In this document: positions 25,907 to 36,649 of the stretch, piece by piece | Layout: the number at the start of each line of letters is the position of its first letter | Numbering within the stretch: position 1 is the stretch's first letter | DNA from: Kolteria novifilia | GTDB lineage: Bacteria; Planctomycetota; Planctomycetia; Kolteriales; Kolteriaceae | DNA length: 64,000 nt | NCBI GenBank assembly: GCA_007748055.1 | Contig: CP036279.1 | Location: forward strand, 5,890,001 to 5,954,000 | Reading direction: 5' to 3' | Notes under the pieces: model-generated | Seen by the model: the letters and a program-made list of their open reading frames with translations, nothing else | What the model was told of the DNA's origin: nothing | Database searches by the model: none | Made by a program: the position numbers and the translations under genes

Positions 25907-27712
25907 ATGCGAGGGCCGATGAAAAATGGACCGCGAATGGACAATAGGACAAGTTGCCCGCTAGGCTGGCTCCCCTGGCTCTGCCTCTCGGTCGGACTTC
26001 TGGTCACACTCGGCATCGACGGGACGCGCGGACTTGGCGAGGTACTTGGAGAGCATCCCGTTCTCGCCCTGACACACTTTCGCGGCCCCCAGTATCTCGC
26101 TTGGCTCCTGCTTCTACCCATCGCCCTCCTGGTGAGAAGCAAACCAAGGACGTTCGGCTCCGGAGCCAACAGTACCCTAGGTGCGGTCGGCTGCTTTTTC
26201 CTCTGCGCGGCCGTCGGTTTCGGCGTGTCGGCTTGGTTCGGCGCGAGCGACGTCGATCTTCCCCCGCTCTATCACGACGAGTACAGCTATCTCTTCCAAG
26301 CCGAGACGTTCCTCACAGGCCGCATCGCGTGGCCGCCGCTCGAGGACGGAGAGCTCTTTCGGCAAATGCACGTGCTCGAGTCTCCGGTGCGAGCGAGCCG
26401 CTACTTTCCGGGAACCGGACTTTGGCTGGCCCCGTTTGTCGCGATCGGACTCCCCTATCTCGCCGCATGGTGCGTCGCGGGGCTGACGGCCGGGTTCGCC
26501 GCCCTCGCCGGTCGATGCTGGACAACGGGAACGGGTTACCTCGCGGGACTCCTGGTCGCGTTGGCGCCGGGCACCGTCGTCTTCGGCAACTCGCTGCTCT
26601 CGACGGGGCCGACGACGATGTGGATGACGGCGTTCCTGTGGGCGTTCCTGCGAACCTATGAAACGAGGATGTGGCGATGGCCGGTGTTGGCGAGTCTCTT
26701 CATCGGCCTCGCTTTTCTCACACGCCCGATGACCGCGGTCGGTCTTGGCTTCCCCTTCGCCCTCTACGCGATCGTGCGCGTCGTTCGCGATCGCCAGCGA
26801 GAGGGCGTCCGTTTCGGCCTGCTCGTGGGAACCTTCGCGGTGAGCGTCCTGCTGATGCTTTCGTTCAACGTCGCGACCACGGGAGAACTTTCGACAACTC
26901 CGTACGGCCTCTACACCGCGCGTCATTCTCCCAGTCACGTCTACGGCTTCTACAATCGCGAACGCGGGCAAGCCCATCGGGGCGAGGAGACGATCACCTC
27001 GTATGACGCGTGGGCAGAGAACTTGACGCCGGCGCGAGCGGTGGAGCTCGATCTCGAACGTTGGGCAGGGCTCGTGGTTTGGAGCGGCGGTTGGATGCCC
27101 TTCGTCACGTTCGGGCTCGTTGCCTTGCTGGGGCTTCGGCGTTTCGATGATCGCTTGCTGCTCGTGCTGCTGGCACTTGTTGGGCTCACGGCGGCCTACA
27201 CCCCCTTCGCGTTCGCCGGCATTCTGGGATGGAGCTACTTCGCCGAGGCGCTCCCGTTTCTCCTCGTGGCCCTCGCGGTCGCGACCATTCCGATCGTGGC
27301 CGGCTCGTTCGAGCGGGGCCGACCGCTGATCGGTCTCTGGTGGCTGGGTCTGTGGGCGATCGCGCTCACGGGGAACCTTACGAGTCTGCTCCCGCAGGCC
27401 TTTTCGCCGTCGTCGGAACTTCTCTATCCGCGCTACCAGGCCCAACAACAAGCGGAGACGGAACGGCAACTCGCGACTCGTGGGCCGATCGTCGTCGTGG
27501 TCCAGGCTCGCCCCGAAGATTCTCTCCATACAACCTATGTCCACAATCTCCCCCGTCTCGACGGGCCGATCGTTCGGATGTGGATGACCGACGAGGCCCA
27601 GGTCGACAGGGTCACCCGCGAGCGTTTTCCCGAGCGGGCGATCTACCTCTATCGGCCGCCAACGGACGATCGTCCCCCCCAGTGGCAACTGAGGCGGGCC
27701 CCATTGAAATGA
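25907..27712 (+). CDS. Polytopic membrane glycosyltransferase (GT39/GT83-like)
   Basis: About 600 residues with 11-12 hydrophobic segments. After TM3 comes PPLYHDEYSYLFQAETFLTG, matching the first extracytoplasmic loop of GT-C enzymes (ArnT/PMT/dolichyl-phosphate-mannose types) with its acidic Asp-Glu. SRYFPGTGLWLAPF follows as in that superfamily. The last ~100 residues are soluble. These enzymes transfer a sugar from a polyprenyl phosphate outside the membrane; substrate unknown. Three in-frame ATGs (25907, 25919, 25937) compete for the start; a 13-base sequence TGGACCGCGAATG is duplicated across this area. Confidence 0.78.
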   Translation: MRGPMKNGPRMDNRTSCPLGWLPWLCLSVGLLVTLGIDGTRGLGEVLGEHPVLALTHFRGPQYLAWLLLLPIALLVRSKPRTFGSGANSTLGAVGCFFLCAAVGFGVSAWFGASDVDLPPLYHDEYSYLFQAETFLTGRIAWPPLEDGELFRQMHVLESPVRASRYFPGTGLWLAPFVAIGLPYLAAWCVAGLTAGFAALAGRCWTTGTGYLAGLLVALAPGTVVFGNSLLSTGPTTMWMTAFLWAFLRTYETRMWRWPVLASLFIGLAFLTRPMTAVGLGFPFALYAIVRVVRDRQREGVRFGLLVGTFAVSVLLMLSFNVATTGELSTTPYGLYTARHSPSHVYGFYNRERGQAHRGEETITSYDAWAENLTPARAVELDLERWAGLVVWSGGWMPFVTFGLVALLGLRRFDDRLLLVLLALVGLTAAYTPFAFAGILGWSYFAEALPFLLVALAVATIPIVAGSFERGRPLIGLWWLGLWAIALTGNLTSLLPQAFSPSSELLYPRYQAQQQAETERQLATRGPIVVVVQARPEDSLHTTYVHNLPRLDGPIVRMWMTDEAQVDRVTRERFPERAIYLYRPPTDDRPPQWQLRRAPLK

Positions 27713-27933
27713 GATGGACTATTCCCGAACACCGGAACGCGGGTTGACGATAAAATGATTGAGGTCCTCGCGGCGGTCGCCCGACATCCCGAGGGACCGA
27801 TTGGCAGCCCTCGACCTTTCGCATATCATGGGGATGCGGGAGGGGTCTATCGCGAGCGTCCGATCGTCGCGGCCACGGGCCGGCGGTCGTTCGTCTCCAG
27901 GTCTGTCACGATCCAGCGAACAAAGGTGGGGCA

Positions 27934-28560
27934 ATGACGATCAGTGTTCAGGAGTACTTCACGAAGAAGACGCCGGTTCGGAAGAAGGAACCGCAATACG
28001 TCGCATTCATCAACAAGAACTCCTGCACGTCCTGCAACTCCTGCGCGAGCATGTGTCCGGTCGACTGCATCTACGAGGTACCCGGATTCCCGTCCGAGTC
28101 GTACCACCAGATCGACACCGCCCGCTGCATCGGCTGCCAGATGTGCTACCGCGTGCCGAGCGAAAGTACCGGTCCCTGGACGATGGAAATTTGTCCCTGG
28201 AACGCGATCGATCTGATCTACAACCCGAACTTCAAGAGCGATCGCGAGTCGCTCCTGGCGCCGTACTACGTCGGCGAGAGCAAGGGTGAGGGCGAGGAAC
28301 TCGATCTGCACAAGCTCGAGGAACTGGGCTATCAGCTCTACCTCAACCGGCGGGTTCACATTCGGCCCGAGTCGGTCCTCGAGGAGAACTACGCACCGTT
28401 TCTCAAGCCGACCTGGAGCCTCCGCGAGGAGGACGAGCCCTTCGCGATCTTGGTCAAATCCGAGACCGACGACTTCCAGGAGATCTACGAGACGACCGCA
28501 GAGGGTTCGGAGTTCGTCGACTTCCTCTACCACGACTACGAGCACATGTTCCTCGACTGA
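27934..28560 (+). CDS. Two-[4Fe-4S] ferredoxin with long C-terminal domain
   Basis: GGTGGGG precedes the ATG. Cluster-binding motifs: CTSCNSCASMCPVDC and CIGCQMC with the last Cys displaced into a loop (STGPWTMEICPWNA). The second motif therefore has a 13-residue insertion before its fourth Cys. The remaining ~120 residues (LDLHKLEELGYQLYLNRR and an acidic tail) form no domain I recognise. It is a soluble electron carrier; partners could include oxygenases such as the nearby Rieske protein or the desaturase (inference only). A terminator follows. Confidence 0.85.
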   Translation: MTISVQEYFTKKTPVRKKEPQYVAFINKNSCTSCNSCASMCPVDCIYEVPGFPSESYHQIDTARCIGCQMCYRVPSESTGPWTMEICPWNAIDLIYNPNFKSDRESLLAPYYVGESKGEGEELDLHKLEELGYQLYLNRRVHIRPESVLEENYAPFLKPTWSLREEDEPFAILVKSETDDFQEIYETTAEGSEFVDFLYHDYEHMFLD

Positions 28561-28599
28561 AGTGTCCGTCGAGGTCAACACGACCACCGTCAATGAAGA

Positions 28600-28635
28600 A
28601 GGGCCGCCCGAATGGGACGGCCCTTTGTCGTTTTT
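28600..28635 (+). terminator. Rho-independent terminator after ferredoxin
   Basis: Stem AGGGCCG/CGGCCCT, loop of 11 bases, then TTTGTCGTTTTT. Confidence 0.85.
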
Positions 28636-28674
28636 GCATGGGTTCGAGGTCTTGCGCCCTCGACCTCGAAAACG

Positions 28675-31600
28675 CTACAGCTTCTCGTCGTCCTCGTCGA
28701 AGAGCGCGTCGATGAGCCCCTCGTCGGAGATCAGGTTCGCCGCGGGGGGCGGGGGCGGCGAGGAGGCGCCGATCCAGTTGCCACGAATGCCGACGTCTCC
28801 CTCGACGCCGAAGACGAGATTGGGATTGCTCCCGGCCGCCAGCGAGAAGGTCGCCGACGACGAACGGTGGATCCCGCGCTGGTTGATGTCTCCATCCTCC
28901 CACTGCCCATTGAGCGTCTGATCGCCGATCGTTCCGAAGAAGAGCGGACTGGGCTGGAAGAACGCGGTGATCGACGAGTTGCCCGCCGGAAGCGTGCTGA
29001 TGTCGACGTTCGCGATCTGAAGCGTCGAGTTCGACTGAAACCCGATCTGATCGGAGGAGACGTTGGAGATGAAGTGCGCGGCGGTCGGACTGACATCCTG
29101 GTTCGGCACGTCGGAGACGGGATTGCCGAAGGTGATGTTTCGGACGATGCCAAGCTGGGTGGTGATATCGCCCGTTTGTCCCGCGGTCAGGGTCGGCAAG
29201 TTGATCGTGACGTAAGTTGCCGTCTCCCCGCGGAAGAGGCCGATGTCATCGCGACCATCGCCGTCCCAGTCCCCGATCAACACCTGGTCGGAGTCGACGC
29301 CGATCGTCGCGGTGACGTAGGTGTTGGCGTTGAAGTTGGTGATCGGACTGGTGTTGATGATGAACTGGTTGCCGCGGCGGACCCCCACATTGGTCACCGT
29401 CGGGGCGATGAACTCGCCGACAAAGCCGCTCTCGTCCGGGTCGCCGAAGGTGATCCCGAAGAAATTGCCGGAGCTGAAGGCGTCGAGCGGGTCACTGGTG
29501 TTGAAGACGAACTCCGCCGAGGAGGGACGATAGACGCCAATCCCGTCGACGTTGTTGATGTTTCCGGCCAGCACCGTCAACTGGACCGACAGATCGTTGT
29601 AGGTGACCCCGAAGGCGACGCCCTGGATGATGACTTGGCCGCCGATGACGTTGGCGAACTCGCCGGTGATGAGCGCTCCGGAGGAGAGGATCGTGATCGT
29701 CTGACCGACCGAACCGACCGGGTCGAAGGTCGAGCCGAGAAGAATATTTAGGATCGCGTCCTCAATGTCGATCGTCCCCGTGGCGACGACTTGGTCGAAC
29801 TCGCCGGCGTCGGTCCCTTCGATCTCTTGGAGCAGGACCGCTCCCGGTTCGAAGTCGATCAGCCCCGTCACGTCGAGACGGCCAGGACTGGTCCCACCGG
29901 TGAGCACGCCATCCTCGGTGATGATGAGACCGGCGAACCCGACATCGAGCGTTCCGGTGCCGCCCAGGACCGAGTCGGCGTCGACCACGAAGCCATCGGG
30001 AGCGTCGATGGTGGAGGTGTCTCCGAAGAAGAGTCGTCCGGGCGTGACCGTTTCGTTCACCATCACCGAGCTGATGGTGATGGGATTGTTCGAGGTCGCG
30101 TCGAAGTTCGAGTTACCGTCGCCCAAGTCGACGTTGGCGCCGCGAATGTCGATCGTCGATCCCTGGAAGTCGCCCACCCCGTCCGCAGTCATGGTGAAAC
30201 CGCCGTTGAGACCGAGCGTCAGCGCGCCGCCAGCGGAGATCGTCGTGTCACCCGACGTTCCCCCATAGATGACCAGGTCATTGCCATCCTCGATCTCGAC
30301 CGTGTCGTCGACCGAGGACTGAGTGATCTGCACGCCGTTGAAATCGTTCGTCGCCTCGGAGAGATCAATCGAGGTTCCGGCGTCGAGAAATGTCTCGCCC
30401 GCGACGCTGATGGCGCTTGCCTGGTCAATGGCCCCGACGCTGATCAGCGTCAGGTTCTCGGTAATGCTGTTGCCACCGGCGTCGAAGGTGAGATCGTGCG
30501 ACGCGGACACCGTGACGTTGGCGGCGTCGGAATTGAGCACGAAGTCTCCCACCCCGATGTCGTTGGCGGCGTTGTTCAGCAGCACGTCCGATCCGGAGTT
30601 GGTTGCAAAGATGACGTTGGCGCTGTTCGCGGCCGTGATCGCGCCGAACTGGGAGATGCTATCCTCCGCCTCGATCACGATCTGGGTCCCGGTTCCCGTG
30701 ACCGAGATATCCCCGAGGATCATCGACGTGGCATGCTTGATGCTCACGCCAGCGGTCGAGGCGGTCCCACTATTGGTGGCGCTGACGGCGCCGCCGAATT
30801 GGTTCGAGAAGTTGTCGAGGGCAATCGCGCCGCCGGTGGTGTTGCTGACCACGAAGTCGGACGTTCCGCCAACCGCGACAATGCCCGCGTCGGTGATCGC
30901 GGCCGCCGCCGCCCCCGTGTTGGTCACCGACAGATCGCCACTGATGACCGACGTTCCCAGCATGGTGCCGAGGTTGTTCGCGTCAGCATCGACGAGAGTC
31001 ACGTCCCCGGCGCTGGTGATGCCGATGACTTGCCCGTTGAAGTCGTTGCCCGCGGCGTCCAGGAGCAGATCGCCGCCCGAACCCAGCGCGAAAATCGGAC
31101 TCTGACTGAACGCGAACGCGCCGTTGCCCGATTGCGTGAAGTTGGCGCCCGGCGCGTTGACGTCGAGTGTCGAGCTGACACCGAACTCAAAGACTTCCGT
31201 GTTCGTCAGTCCCGCGGCCGACGTCAGATTGATGTCAAGGTCGGAGTTGAGCGGAGAGTCCTCCGCCGTGGCTCCGAAGTCGACGGTGTTGTTGCCGGCT
31301 CCGGTGATCACGACGGAGAGAATCGCGGCCCCGTTGTTGGTCGCGTTGAGCGTGTCGGTGCCGTCGCCGGTCGCGTTGGTCTTGTTGGTTCCCGACCACG
31401 TCGTCCCGGTCAGGGTGAAGACCATGCCGTTGTCGGGCTCGGCGACCCCCTCGGTCGAGATCGTGACAATCTCATTGACGTCGAGCGACAATTGCAGGGT
31501 CGGACCGACCAGGTTGAACGTTGCCGGCGTGATCCGATCGCTCAGAGCTTCGAAGGCGAAGGAATGCTCCAAGATGAACGGACCATCCTCGCGCGACTTG

Positions 31601-31701
31601 GCGAGCGGACGAGCGTCGAGCCGATCGTGGGCTCGACGAAGAAACTTCCTCATCGGCGACAACGGTCCGAACGAACCGCTGGAACGAGGGGGTAAAAACA
31701 T
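28675..31701 (-). CDS. Giant planctomycete surface protein with beta-repeat body
   Basis: The ATG at 31701 has AAGGGGAG upstream. Near residue 55 is FEALSDRITPATF, a variant of the LEALEDRxxPAT element that opens many very large planctomycete surface proteins and probably serves export or anchoring. Residues ~70-620 are low-complexity Thr/Ser/Asn/Asp-rich beta-repeats (units such as NTGAAAAAITDAGIVAVGG) resembling filamentous-haemagglutinin or autotransporter passengers. The last third has FG-GAP/VCBS-like modules (VDSDQVLIGDWDGDGRDDIGLFRG; VDGIGVYRPSSAEF). No outer-membrane barrel and few Cys. Probably an extracellular adhesin or cell-wall component. Very acidic C-terminus (DEDDEKL). Confidence 0.8.
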   Translation of the reverse strand: MFLPPRSSGSFGPLSPMRKFLRRAHDRLDARPLAKSREDGPFILEHSFAFEALSDRITPATFNLVGPTLQLSLDVNEIVTISTEGVAEPDNGMVFTLTGTTWSGTNKTNATGDGTDTLNATNNGAAILSVVITGAGNNTVDFGATAEDSPLNSDLDINLTSAAGLTNTEVFEFGVSSTLDVNAPGANFTQSGNGAFAFSQSPIFALGSGGDLLLDAAGNDFNGQVIGITSAGDVTLVDADANNLGTMLGTSVISGDLSVTNTGAAAAAITDAGIVAVGGTSDFVVSNTTGGAIALDNFSNQFGGAVSATNSGTASTAGVSIKHATSMILGDISVTGTGTQIVIEAEDSISQFGAITAANSANVIFATNSGSDVLLNNAANDIGVGDFVLNSDAANVTVSASHDLTFDAGGNSITENLTLISVGAIDQASAISVAGETFLDAGTSIDLSEATNDFNGVQITQSSVDDTVEIEDGNDLVIYGGTSGDTTISAGGALTLGLNGGFTMTADGVGDFQGSTIDIRGANVDLGDGNSNFDATSNNPITISSVMVNETVTPGRLFFGDTSTIDAPDGFVVDADSVLGGTGTLDVGFAGLIITEDGVLTGGTSPGRLDVTGLIDFEPGAVLLQEIEGTDAGEFDQVVATGTIDIEDAILNILLGSTFDPVGSVGQTITILSSGALITGEFANVIGGQVIIQGVAFGVTYNDLSVQLTVLAGNINNVDGIGVYRPSSAEFVFNTSDPLDAFSSGNFFGITFGDPDESGFVGEFIAPTVTNVGVRRGNQFIINTSPITNFNANTYVTATIGVDSDQVLIGDWDGDGRDDIGLFRGETATYVTINLPTLTAGQTGDITTQLGIVRNITFGNPVSDVPNQDVSPTAAHFISNVSSDQIGFQSNSTLQIANVDISTLPAGNSSITAFFQPSPLFFGTIGDQTLNGQWEDGDINQRGIHRSSSATFSLAAGSNPNLVFGVEGDVGIRGNWIGASSPPPPPAANLISDEGLIDALFDEDDEKL

Positions 31702-32338
31702 GTCTTGGTTCTCCCCTTGCACATCGTGTCAAGTTGTTCTGTCTATGGACTCACCCCATGGATGGGATCATCGCGATCGAGTTGGCATGGGGCGCGTGCT
31801 AGGCGAGCCCAAAACAATCCGCGATGACCAGATCCTTTCGCGAGGGGGAAGCCATCCGCAGCCTCGCCTCATCGGGTTTGGACATGCGGTTCCCTGTCTG
31901 ATTCTCGAATACCAAGCGATCAGTTGCAAGAGATGGCATCCCCAGAGCCCCGACTTCCCCGAGGTCGACGTCCTCAGAATCGGTGGCTCGCGGGTCGCCG
32001 GCACCGAGTATTTAGACCCGAAACGCGGCCGAATCCATCCAAAACCTTCCCGAGACGCTCCGAATTCCCCCGATCCGGGCCGTTCCGCGCCGAGAGCATT
32101 TCGACATTGAATCTCAATTACGTATGTTGAAGATTTTGGGCGACCGCTGCTCGTTCACCGAGTTTTCCTATCGCGACCGTGGTCCTAGGGGGCACGCAAG
32201 CCTCTGCGCCAGCAGCCTTTCCCACGCCGCGCCGACGAAGTCGGGACCGCGTTCTGGAACCGTCGCTCATGGCAAGAGACTCACGAGCAAACTGTTGCTC
32301 CCTCGGCACTTGGACAACCACCTACCAGTCACAAAGTC
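31702..32338. other. Divergent intergenic region between surface protein and feoB
   Basis: About 640 bases with no supported gene on either strand. Holds the feoB promoter candidate; the rest shows nothing recognisable. No feoA-like ORF is present. Confidence 0.45.
32101..32128 (+). promoter_or_regulatory. Candidate feoB promoter with internal palindrome
   Basis: TCGACA and TATGTT are separated by 16 bases; the spacer region carries a perfect inverted repeat ATTGA-ATC-TCAAT (32106-32118), a plausible repressor site, e.g. for an iron-responsive regulator. This is the only AT-rich patch in the leader. No regulator identity can be claimed. Confidence 0.35.
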
Positions 32339-34594
<2,256 letters not shown>

Positions 34595-34607
34595 GACGAG
34601 GCTGTGG

Positions 34608-34730
34608 TTACGGCAGGGGCGGACGGCGCCGCCACGCGGGGGGGCGATTCTTCGTTCGGCCCGCGAGACCCGCCAGGCAGGCCAACGCCAAATTGCCGAA
34701 GAGAAACAACAGTACCAAAACCGGTGACAT
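34608..34730 (-). CDS. Possible 40-aa single-span membrane protein
   Basis: A short frame with AGGA four bases before its ATG encodes a hydrophobic segment (MSPVLVLLFLFGNLALACLA) followed by an Arg-rich tail ending RRRPPLP. It is convergent with feoB, ending 13 bases after it. Small, without homology evidence; the positive-inside tail and ribosome site are the only support. Confidence 0.3.
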   Translation of the reverse strand: MSPVLVLLFLFGNLALACLAGLAGRTKNRPPAWRRRPPLP

Positions 34731-35091
34731 CCTGTCCTCGTTGAGGAACCTAGTGATCAAGATCGTGTGAAGGTACGGTCAGATCGGATGCCTGGCAAGC
34801 GGAGTCCTCCAGGGAATTCACAAACCAAGCGCAACCAACGCCTTGCGAAAGGACATCTCCGAGCAATTCTCCCATCTCGACTTGGCCACCGGAGCCTCCG
34901 AGCGGCGACCTTCAACATAACCCCAATCCCACAAAGGCTTTAGCAAATTGCAACCCGAACGTCGTGACGCCGCCGAACTCCTTAGCAGGAAGCCCTAATA
35001 TACGAGCGATCACTCGCAACTCTTTGGCAACAAAGGAATAACGAGCAATCGAGCGGGAAGGAATCGACCTCGATTCCTCACCCTCGGCCGC
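34731..35091. other. Intergenic region upstream of (convergent to) the amidohydrolase end
   Basis: 360 bases with no recognisable gene, repeat or structured element. The base composition is lower in GC around 34900-35045. Confidence 0.4.
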
Positions 35092-36549
35092 TCAGGGATC
35101 GACGCTCTTCGGCGGGGGTCCCGACTCCAGTAGGGGCTCGAATGGAGCGGTTCCCTTCCGCCTGCGAAAGTCCTCCTTCCCCGCATCCAGGAGTTTTGGC
35201 TGCTCAAAAAGGTCGATCGCGGAGAGGGCGAGCACTTTTGCCGCCGTCACCGCCCCTCGGACCCCGATCGACGATCCCGCACTCGCGACGAATCCCCAAC
35301 TGTGCAGCGGCACCCCTCGTGGCGCGGTCGCGACCAAGGCGCCGGCGGTGGGCACACTCCAGGAGACGTCGCCAACATCAGTCGATCCCTTGGTCCCGTG
35401 CTCGCGAAAGCCGGAGATCGCGTCACTGACGGGTCCTCGAGCCCCCTCGCGAAGATCGACATCGTCGGCGAGGCCCAGGCTCTCACGCAGCGATTGGGCA
35501 AATGATCGCTCTTCCTCGCTGAACTGCGGCGGGCCGATCAGGCGAAAGTTTCCGTCGACAAGCCGCGCCAGCGGTTCGTTGGGAAGGATCTCGTGCGCGC
35601 CGGTCACCTTGAGGATGGTCGACTTGGTGTCGGTCATCAGTGCCGCCCCGTCGGCGATCCGGCGAACCCTCGCGAAGACTTCCTTGGCCGTCGCCATTCG
35701 CGGAGCCCGAATGTAGTACCAAGCCTCGGCGTTCTCGGGAACGACGTTCGGACGCTTGCCCCCCTCGGTGATGACGTGATGGATGCGGACATCCGACGGG
35801 ATGTGCTCGCGGAGGAAATTGACGCCGACGCTCATCAGTTCAATCGCATCGAGAGCGCTGCGTCCCTGCTCGGGCGCCGCCGAGGCGTGCGCCGACTTTC
35901 CCTTGAAGCGAACCCGAAAGCGAATGACGGCCAGCGTCGTGCGCGGGCCTGCGTCGTTCGACGAGGAGGGATGCCAATGCAGCGCCGCGTCGACATCGTC
36001 GAAGAGCCCTTCGCGAACGAGGTAGCTCTTGCCCCCTCCTCCTTCTTCGGCCGGACACCCATAGACGCGAAGGGTCCCCTCAAGCCCCTTCTCCACCATC
36101 ACTTCCTTGACGGCGATCGCCGCACCGACGCTGGCGACCCCGAAGAGATTGTGTCCACAACCATGACCGGCATCTCGACGGGGATCTTCCTTGCGATAGG
36201 GTTCGGCTCGTTGAGAGAGTCCCGGCAACGCGTCGAACTCCGCCAACAGAGCGATGACCGGTTTCCCCTTCCCAAACGTCGCGACGAAGGCGGTCTCCAT
36301 CCCGGCGACCCCTCGCTCGACCTCAAACCCGGAAGACTCCAGAGCGTCGGCCAGAAGCGTGGACGACTTGCGCTCCTGGAACGCCAACTCGGCAAGCTCC
36401 CAGATCCGTCGCGCTTGCGAAGCGATCTCCTCCTTCCGGGCCTCGATCGACTCGGCGGCGGCCCGTTTCGTCTCGGTCCATTCCGCCTTCCCGTCGTTGG
36501 GACGATCCGCGCCAACGATCAGACCGACCAAGAGCAATCCCAATGACAT
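35092..36549 (-). CDS. Exported M20-family amidohydrolase (AbgB/HipO-like)
   Basis: Short signal peptide (MSLGLLLVGLIVGA). M20D features: VIALLAEFDALPGLSQ, the metal-binding DAGHGCGHNLFGVASVGAAIAVKE, CPAEEGGGGKSYLV with the catalytic Glu pair, LHWHPSS, a dimerisation domain with FKGKSAHASAAPEQGRSALDAIEL, and GSTDVGDVSWSVPTAGA near the C-terminus. The GSTD-GD pattern groups it with p-aminobenzoyl-glutamate hydrolase subunit B-like enzymes, which cleave N-acyl amino acids. Export is unusual for that group. It lies downstream of the MoxR-DUF58 pair but 100 bases away. Confidence 0.88.
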   Translation of the reverse strand: MSLGLLLVGLIVGADRPNDGKAEWTETKRAAAESIEARKEEIASQARRIWELAELAFQERKSSTLLADALESSGFEVERGVAGMETAFVATFGKGKPVIALLAEFDALPGLSQRAEPYRKEDPRRDAGHGCGHNLFGVASVGAAIAVKEVMVEKGLEGTLRVYGCPAEEGGGGKSYLVREGLFDDVDAALHWHPSSSNDAGPRTTLAVIRFRVRFKGKSAHASAAPEQGRSALDAIELMSVGVNFLREHIPSDVRIHHVITEGGKRPNVVPENAEAWYYIRAPRMATAKEVFARVRRIADGAALMTDTKSTILKVTGAHEILPNEPLARLVDGNFRLIGPPQFSEEERSFAQSLRESLGLADDVDLREGARGPVSDAISGFREHGTKGSTDVGDVSWSVPTAGALVATAPRGVPLHSWGFVASAGSSIGVRGAVTAAKVLALSAIDLFEQPKLLDAGKEDFRRRKGTAPFEPLLESGPPPKSVDP

Positions 36550-36649
36550 GTCACCTCCTCGAGTCCATCTCTCTAGCTACAAGATCAACGTCGACACCTA
36601 CGAAGGCGCGCCCGGGATGACGACGCGAAGGTCGTTCGCACCTTCTCCC

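Noticed and set aside
25815-25952. N-terminal extension of the Rieske protein starting MSYCPFAVHF
   Set aside because: The extension overlaps the start of the divergent gene and has no ribosome site, whereas the TTG at 25814 has a strong one.
29791-31695. Plus-strand frame of 634 codons opposite the surface protein
   Set aside because: Antisense shadow of a biased, repetitive coding sequence; the minus-strand protein has a leader, start site and recognisable modules.
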